Below, piece by piece: positions 19,458-24,717 of a DNA stretch of 24,717 nucleotides. Position 1 is the first letter of the stretch; every line of letters begins with the position of its first letter. Source of the DNA: Sphacelaria rigidula (lineage: Eukaryota; Phaeophyceae; Sphacelariales); contig CAXNAA020000192.1 in assembly GCA_964200075.2 (NCBI GenBank), positions 1 through 24,717 of the forward strand, given 5' to 3'. The notes below the pieces were generated by a model. The model was given only the letters and a program-made list of their open reading frames with translations. It made no database searches and had not been told where the DNA came from. Made by a program: the position numbers and the translations under genes.

Positions 19458-19778
19458 CTGTAAATAGGGCGCACCTACGTTGATGCCATTGAATTGCGTC
19501 ACGGTACATTCTGTGCCTTTGCTATTGATGAATACAGCATACGAAGCGGTCCGACCACATGTACGTATGGTAGCGGCATCACATTTTTCAATGTCCGACG
19601 TGATGAAATCGCTTTTCGCTGTGCAGTACAGTACTGATTGTAATATAACGTCTGCATTTATTGAATTGCACCCCATATTTGAATTGGAAATCGTAATATC
19701 CAAGACAAACTCAAAAGCCGTCACGGGCGCAAGCGCCCAGAGGGAATCGAGGGAGGGAGGTGTCAAGGTGCGTGCAGC
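19458..19778 (-). CDS. Exon of a cysteine-rich protein segment
   Basis: A 321-base exon of 107 codons, phase 0 at both ends with acceptor GAGCTGTTTCAG|GCT and donor TTTACAG|GTCGGG. Five Cys are spaced through it, in GCNSINADV, YCTAK, KCDAATIRTC and GTECTVTQFNG, a pattern typical of disulphide-bonded extracellular or luminal domains. Thr, Ser and Asn are frequent. The frame is open beyond the donor to 19329, so the 3' boundary is uncertain. No family is recognised. If it joins the Gly-rich exons downstream, the protein would combine an extracytoplasmic part with long linkers. Confidence 0.55.
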
Positions 19779-20328
19779 CTGAAACAGCTCATGTGATCGT
19801 ACTCGTTTCAAAAGTTACGAAAGAACTTTGCCTAAATATGCACGGTGAAACGGTAACGACAGAATATGCCGCAGTAACATACGGAAAAAATGATACGCTA
19901 GTTGTGGAGGCCCGGTAATCGGTCGGAAACTGTTCTGGTACGAAAGGCATGATGAGAAACAACGCGCACGTTTTAGAACACAGTGCCAGAGACCACCATA
20001 CAACGCGCCACGCCTCCCGCGGAGAGCACGTGCAGCACGATTTGTTGTGTAGCAACCAATCTCCCTTTTGGTCATTCTTAAACATGAAGGTTCTTGTGCT
20101 GTGTAAGTGAAGTACTGTGTCTGGCATCTGTATTTCCTATAGTTTGACAGAAGGGATGAACAGCCTGACTATGCGTTCTCATTGGCTTCATGTCTAGTTT
20201 GATTGATTTTCGTACAGACCCTCTCGATGCTGCTGAGTGCCTAGAGCTACGCGAGTTATTGCCGCAAGAAACTGGAGACACAACGAAGGCTTTGTATTAT
20301 ACATGAAATATTTTTCAGTTGCATGCAG
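19779..20328. other. Intron-like stretch
   Basis: Minus frames at 19789-20127 and 20078-20281 are open, without a clear splice pair. A possible exon about 50 bases long near 20230-20280 (after GTCTCCAG, before GAGG|GTCTGT) is too weak to call. Confidence 0.4.
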
Positions 20329-20637
20329 TTATATCGGGGTATCGATTGAAATGTAACATGTGTTCAAATGGAGTCTAGCGAACATACTGTAGTGTCCATC
20401 ATCTATACTGTGTATTTTCTTATCGAAGAGCATGTACTTGATCAGAAACGCTTTCGGTCGCAGCTTAATGATCAAGTGCATGACCAACTCAAGTATAAAA
20501 CAGCACCCTGCCAAATGTGACCACCCATCGAACAACAAGACCGTACTCTGGATGTCCAGTCTGGAGATAGCTGACAGGCTGCTCAAGTAGTAAGAACTCG
20601 CAGTCACGCGGGCAAATAAGGAACACCGCAAAATCAC
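20329..20637 (-). CDS. Frame resembling S2-S3 of a voltage-sensor domain
   Basis: A 102-codon minus frame ending at TAA; the likely exon starts at about 20570 (TGTCAG|CT) or 20560 (CTCCAG|A). Residues about 42-72 read LAGCCFILELVMHLIIKL then RPKAFLIKYMLFD. The F-x-x-E in a hydrophobic helix followed by basic residues, a Phe and an F-D 22 residues after the Glu matches the S2 to S3 layout of voltage-gated cation channels (charge-transfer Phe and Glu, then S3 Asp). Against it: the residues after the Asp (KKIHSIDD) are not the expected hydrophobic S3, and no S4 Arg repeat was found nearby. It may be an interrupted exon, a degraded channel, or chance. Confidence 0.3.
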   Translation of the reverse strand: MILRCSLFARVTASSYYLSSLSAISRLDIQSTVLLFDGWSHLAGCCFILELVMHLIIKLRPKAFLIKYMLFDKKIHSIDDGHYSMFARLHLNTCYISIDTPI

Positions 20638-21244
20638 ATGACCAAAACAACCTCAGTACAGAACGATGGGGCACAGTAATTAGGGAGTTTTACATACATC
20701 ATGAACGATGCCAGCCACGCCAGCAAACATATATTGTATACCCAACACCACAACTGCAAACGGGTCTGTCGACCGCGGACAGGGCATAGCTGTCTCTCTC
20801 TCATGGAATGTAAGATTTGTAAAGAGTAAACCGCCCTACATTGAACCTAGCAGTCCTGAAAGTTTTGCCACCACGCCCGACCTACTAAAAATCAAGTAGA
20901 AACTGCACCGTGATGCCATCCAACACAGGCCTGCATGACGTAACTCACTGGCACATGAAATCCACACCACGAAGTCGAAATGCGCCAACCAGAAATGCTC
21001 TGCAAGCCGTGCTGTGTGCGAATGGGCGAGGACAAAGCAACGCAGTCATATCCCGTGCCCGACAGAGCCGCATTACGATATGGTCACTTCTCCCAATTGA
21101 TACCAACATAAATCCCAAGCTTCCCCAGCATTCATGCTGCCGTCTGTACGTGAGAAAAGTGCTCCTCTAGTTTGCGTCCACCCGTGAAAATTGTATGGCA
21201 CCACCGATGTGCGTTGCGCGAAAGGTTCAAAGCTCATCTCACAT
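20638..21244. other. Intron-like stretch
   Basis: Open frames (plus 20708-20899 and 20910-21170, minus 21073-21279) lack paired splice signals or motifs. Nothing else is recognised. Confidence 0.4.
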
Positions 21245-21249
21245 ACCCT

Positions 21250-21291
21250 GTCGAGGTTCAGTACTGTACCATGCTGCACTACAGCTGTAAG
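21250..21291 (-). CDS. Candidate 13-codon exon
   Basis: Minus-strand acceptor TTTCGCACTTACAG|C and donor CGACAGG|GTATGT surround a short frame encoding CSAAWYSTEPRQ plus one base. Its incoming phase (one base) matches the two bases left by the exon at 21371-21498 and would give Ser. Both splice sites are good, but such a short exon cannot be confirmed from sequence alone. Coordinates are good to within a few bases. Confidence 0.3.
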
Positions 21292-21370
21292 TGCGAAACA
21301 TCCGATAAAAATGGAGCCTCAAGCCCCCACCTATAGTCAAACTATACTGCGTAACGGCTGGCTGACTCAC

Positions 21371-21498
21371 CTGTGTGACGACCCCTCCAGGTGGGCGGGA
21401 GGGGAACGGGGGTCGTGCACGGGCCCTGTCCAGTTCGCAGCGGTCGGCGGCACCTCCGATGGTTCTTTCGTGGCGGAGCCACAAAAGCGCCCCGTGCT
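21371..21498 (-). CDS. Exon with strong splice sites, frame ambiguous
   Basis: A 128-base segment bounded by a pyrimidine-rich acceptor ending CATTACAG and the near-consensus donor CACACAG|GTGAGT. All three minus frames are open. The most protein-like starts STGRFCGSATKEPSEVPPTA and continues through ANWTGPVHDPRSPPAHLEG, a Pro/Ser/Thr-rich sequence with one Cys. The frame that would follow the exon at 22280-22493 is instead EHGALLWLRHERTIGG and onward. A plus-strand frame across the same bases is also plausible (SCTGPVQFAAVGGTSDG to WLDNNR, donor AATAG|GTGTAC), so strand is likely but not certain. Confidence 0.5.
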
Positions 21499-22279
21499 CT
21501 GTAATGGCAGTATGAACTTGTGGTTAGACAACAATAGGTGTACCACACAAGCAGACGGATCGCACTGCAACGCAGTATAACCACGGTACAGCACGGTATA
21601 CGGTTAGCGTACGGCTTCGCCGCTTAGCTATATATTACCCTATCAACACTTGGCCTAATCCGTTTGCCACTGCTGTGTCGTGCGGTGCCACCTGTGGAAT
21701 AGGGAATCGCGCAGGGGAACACCACACTTTTTTTCCGCCTCTGTTGCCGGCTTGTCAGCAGCCAGTGCGCCAGCCAATTTTCTTGTGTTGCCCCTTCTCG
21801 AGATTTACCGCCCATGTATTTTTACCGGTTCTTTTCGCCTCTTCATACCTGTAGTAGTTTTTTTTTTTTGCGACCCCTACTTTCCCCTCTACAAGAAGTC
21901 TACTATAGTCACAACATGAGGTGTTTACATTTGTTCTGTGATTCCTCAACCATCGTTGGATAATGAAACCCTACCCGCGCAAAGGACGACAGCAGTTTGC
22001 AACGAAGAGACCGGAGGGATCCAAAATAAACGCTCATCATTGGATAGACTTCACACATACATGCAAAAATTTCCCTCCGCTGACACACATCGATCTATCT
22101 CTGTCGTTGATCATGCTAAACTATCAAGCTCGTGGCCTTAGCACTCGTGCCAGTTTTTATCGATCATCAGTCGTCAGCGCAACGAAAAACAGAGCTTCAA
22201 CTTTGCAGCATGTTAAAAGACAAAGAGTCACGCCGAGTGTGATGTGGCACCAAGAGCACCCACATTTTCCAAACGATAC
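21499..22279. other. Intron-like stretch
   Basis: A plus frame at 21963-22319 (118 codons) has an ATG but unremarkable Arg/His/Ser-rich composition. A run of ten T lies at about 21860-21869. No RNA gene or domain is seen. Confidence 0.4.
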
Positions 22280-22493
22280 CTTGCTTCGGGGCGGGCAAGT
22301 CGGGGCAAGATGTGGTTGAACTCATGCATACACTTGGAAAAACAAATAACACGACACAATATGCATCGAGAGGTATAGCCCGTGGGAGCTCAGCGAGCTT
22401 GTATGCACAGCGGATGAGGTCCGCTGCGCGGGTGGGCAGCTTCATTCGCGTGTGCAGTACGCCAACGGCGAGGCACGCACACGGTGTGCACAG
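22280..22493 (-). CDS. Candidate exon, unrecognised
   Basis: A 214-base segment of 71 codons plus one base; acceptor CCTGCTTCTTTAG|CTG, donor GAAGCAAG|GTATCG. The peptide begins LCTPCACLAVGVLHTRMKLP and continues TRAADLIRCAYKLAELPRAI, with a hydrophobic stretch around YCVVLFVFPSVCMSS. Six to seven Cys are present. The hydrophobic stretch may be a membrane or buried helix. The third codon position is GC-biased in the first half, as in the better exons. Confidence 0.4.
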
Positions 22494-22634
22494 CTAAAGA
22501 AGCAGGTTTCCATTCTCCATGGTTGTCTCGATGTGGTGTATCTGCGTGTAGATCCAAGTGCTCGACCATCGTGCTACCCGACCTTCCTTGGTAACGGTCT
22601 GGAATGGTTACTGTCACCAGAAAGTACGTACTGC

Positions 22635-22655
22635 GGCAGCAGCATTAGTAGCAGC

Positions 22656-22698
<43 letters not shown>
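22635..22698 (+). repeat. CAG trinucleotide repeat
   Basis: Imperfect then pure CAG repeats (about 13 pure units from 22658). The repeat would encode poly-Ser, poly-Gln or poly-Ala on plus and poly-Leu, poly-Cys or poly-Ala on minus. The frames through it (plus 22452-22904) show no supported exon, so it is treated as a microsatellite. Confidence 0.9.
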
Positions 22699-22699
<1 letters not shown>

Positions 22700-23646
22700 T
22701 AGTAGAGAGCATACAGTTCTGTCTGGAGCAATACCTAGGCACTGGTTAATGCAGTCAAGAAGGCGTGTGCGTGCCATTCGATATTGTGACAGTGTTCCGT
22801 CAAACAGGATACTTACTGTACTGCTTACAGGTTGCGGTGTGCAGTGTGCCTCAATACAGTTGTTTGTATATCAATCAGTATATTCCTGTAATGTGACGGT
22901 CTGACCGTTCCGCGCTGATATACGAGGTACATACAGTGGAGGAGATGAGCTAAACAAATCCGAAATGATGGGTTTGATAGTCTCGAGACGCAACCTGCGG
23001 ACAGGACCTGAGATCCTTTCGTCGAACAGAATCTAAATCTAACTAAAAGATGTAGACGACGAGTTGAGGTCAGGTGTCGAGTCCGGATCAATTTCACATG
23101 TGAAAAAGTATGCATGATCCAGATAGACTAACCTCCTCGCGGTCCAAGGGTTAGGTAGACGCTATTTTTTAATCTGGTTCTGCACAGTGATTTTCCCGCC
23201 GCTTCGGCCTACTACAATAATGATAAGCTGTTCCGTTGCATAATACTCCAAATATTAGACACAACGACCACGCAGAACACAGTCAATGGATTGCAAAGTA
23301 TATTTGTGGAAGGAAGACCACCGGTACACGCGTCCGATGTGAACGTATCTTTCCGCAGGTCTCTACAACAACACATGATATCTCTTCCAACCCTCCCTAA
23401 TCTTCCGCACCGAAACCTTGTTGCATCATCAGAAATGTCGGTGGCCTACACACACAGTGCAATACGCAGCAGTACAGCATAGTGTTCACGAGCCGCAAGC
23501 TCGCGCTGCAGATATGGCGAGGAAACGATATTTTTCATCCGAGCCCACGTCCGGCTTCAGTTCAGTTGGCTTGCTGGTATGCCAGGCTCGTTTTGTTGGT
23601 ACCAGCAGAAGGAAGATGATGCGGCCGAACATCAACCCTTGACCGC
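22700..23646. other. Stretch with no supported gene
   Basis: Open frames occur on both strands (minus 22825-23115, plus 23291-23482, plus 23418-23642), but none has splice support or motifs. Nothing else is recognised. Confidence 0.4.
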
Positions 23647-23898
23647 CTATGCCATCCTTTCATTTCTAAATTTTTGACCGCAGTTCCGCGACTTTTTCTC
23701 AGGTGATTTTTGTAGACCTTGATGCACAGTACCGGCAGTAGCCCCGCCACTGATTTCCATTGCCACACGAGCAGCGGCCTCTCCGGGAAAGGGTGAACTG
23801 TTTTGTGTTTTCGCATCATCACTACGTCTCGTGCTTGCCAACATTTTCGTGAACGCATGACGGCCACATTTTCTAGTAGCACCGTTCCCGATCATCAA
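23647..23898 (-). CDS. Candidate exon or short coding frame
   Basis: A minus frame of 83 codons ending at TAG with protein-like composition: RHAFTKMLASTRRSDDAK, SPFPGEAAARVAMEISGG, KSPEKKSRNCGQKFRNER. It is Lys/Arg/Ser-rich and hydrophilic. A possible internal donor is CATCAAG|GTCTAC. There is no firm start or acceptor. A second overlapping minus frame (23562-23882) is also open, so the frame is unsure. Confidence 0.25.
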   Translation of the reverse strand: MMIGNGATRKCGRHAFTKMLASTRRSDDAKTQNSSPFPGEAAARVAMEISGGATAGTVHQGLQKSPEKKSRNCGQKFRNERMA

Positions 23899-23939
23899 CC
23901 GCTGTCCTGCGATAAAAACAACGCATGGCAGCGGTATTT

Positions 23940-24114
23940 TCAGTGTGAAGCTTGTTCCATGGAAAGTAAATGTTCCGAACCCCCCAAAAAAGTCTGCCGT
24001 TCAGCCTCAACAAGGGCCCTGGCGTCCAAGGGCTCGATCGGTACCAGGTTGATGGAAAAAAATACAGGCAATACTCGACACTCGTACCGTACTGCAGTCG
24101 CGTTTTTTACCCAA
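23940..24114 (-). CDS. Candidate C-terminal exon, unrecognised
   Basis: The minus frame ends at TGA. Its protein-like part reads VRYECRVLPVFFSINLVPIE, then PLDARALVEAERQTFLGGSE and HLLSMEQASH. An acceptor-like ACTGCAG precedes it. The overlapping plus frame (23803-24117) is less protein-like. No linking exon was found in phase. Confidence 0.28.
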
Positions 24115-24360
24115 TAATGGGATGTGCAGACCTTTCGCGAGGTTGAGAGAAAAGGGTGCACGTTTTCTCGCGTCGATCGATCATTGTTTTACGTAGGTGG
24201 ACAACATGTGAGATGCATGCCACATGGATACATGGAACTAATAATGGTACGATTGCTGCTGCTGTTTAGTTTTTGCTGAGAAGATGATCTGCTGTCTGCT
24301 GGCCGCGCGTTACGCACGAATAAAAATAACGCGCGCAATATGTGCCGCAATGACTTTTTC

Positions 24361-24489
24361 CTATGCAGGCGTTATCTCCGCAGCAAAAACCCCTCCGAAC
24401 CCCTCTCCCAAAGCCTGTCCGCTATTATAGCAGCGTCCAACGAACTGCGGGTTCGGGCACTCAAAGGTGTAGCCCTTCGACCGTGACAT
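24361..24489 (-). CDS. Small ORF or exon, 42 codons
   Basis: ATG at 24489 to TAG at 24361. The peptide reads MSRSKGYTFECPNPQFVGRC then YNSGQALGEGFGGVFAAEIT. Two Cys nine residues apart, Gly-rich tail. GTCAG lies directly before the ATG, so this may be an exon entered by splicing rather than a start. Internal donors such as CAGTTC|GTTGGA exist. Function unknown. Confidence 0.3.
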   Translation of the reverse strand: MSRSKGYTFECPNPQFVGRCYNSGQALGEGFGGVFAAEITPA

Positions 24490-24717
24490 CTGACTCGAGG
24501 ACTGTCGCAAGCTTCAAAAGTTGACAGTGATGTACACCCACTTGGACCGCTGAATATGCTGTAGTAGTGATATCAACGTTCTTGAGCACGTCCCGCCGCA
24601 CATTTCGCACTCAACGTTGGTTGACTGAATTGTTAAATGTTTCACGTTTTTTCTACGAGCTGGGCCAGCCTAGAGGCTGCATGAACGTTTGCAGGCGGAT
24701 GCGCCGGCCAATATTTG
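24490..24717. other. Window edge with nothing recognised
   Basis: No open frame of note on either strand and no RNA gene; any continuing gene lies beyond the window. Confidence 0.4.

Noticed and set aside
22452-22904. 150-codon plus frame with a poly-Ser tract
   Set aside because: Its length depends on the CAG microsatellite; no start context, domain or splice support.

Overview
This is eukaryotic nuclear DNA. No reading frame looks like a complete single-exon gene of bacterial type. The best protein-like frames are short (about 18 to 107 codons), nearly all on the minus strand, and most are bounded by AG acceptors behind pyrimidine tracts and by GT donors. Reading phases agree from one exon to the next across most of the left half, which is the main evidence for a real, heavily interrupted gene. 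Introns run from about 0.25 to over 2 kb, so genes are long and intron-rich. Codon use is mixed, and the proteins carry glycine/serine runs and a glutamine run. This suggests a protist or alga with a large, intron-rich genome (for example an alveolate or stramenopile). The sequence alone does not fix the lineage.

Layout, right to left (the direction of transcription). From 24.5 to 20.3 kb there are separate minus-strand exon candidates: a small Cys-containing ORF at 24.4 kb, a Lys/Ser-rich frame at 23.8 kb, an exon at 22.3-22.5 kb, an exon with near-consensus splice sites at 21.4-21.5 kb, a 13-codon exon at 21.25 kb, and a frame at 20.5 kb that resembles the S2-S3 part of a voltage-sensor domain. 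From 19.8 to 16.7 kb four candidate exons, all joined in phase 0, run from a cysteine-rich segment into a Gly/Ser-rich segment. From 16.7 to 10.1 kb there is about 6.5 kb with only weak candidate exons, several tandem repeats, an inverted repeat whose arms encode related peptides, and a frame that weakly recalls a piggyBac transposase. From 10.1 to 1.4 kb lies the best-supported part: nine minus-strand exons, seven of their eight joins in clear phase agreement, encoding a Gln/Gly/Ser-rich region followed by about 350 residues of globular sequence that I do not recognise. Below 1.4 kb come a long one-strand pyrimidine tract, a possible last exon, and a 60-base G tract at the window edge.

The minus-strand exons from 19.8 to 1.4 kb may form one very large gene, but the 10.1-16.7 kb gap is not bridged with matching phases, so two genes are also possible. 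I assign no function. I see no rRNA, tRNA, CRISPR array, operon or intact transposon. The points most worth following up are the large unrecognised protein, the voltage-sensor-like exon, a Stowaway-type MITE terminus at 8.26 kb inside an intron, the peptide-conserving inverted repeat at 12.4-12.7 kb, and an interstitial telomere-like tract with a perfect hairpin close by at 3.2-3.4 kb.
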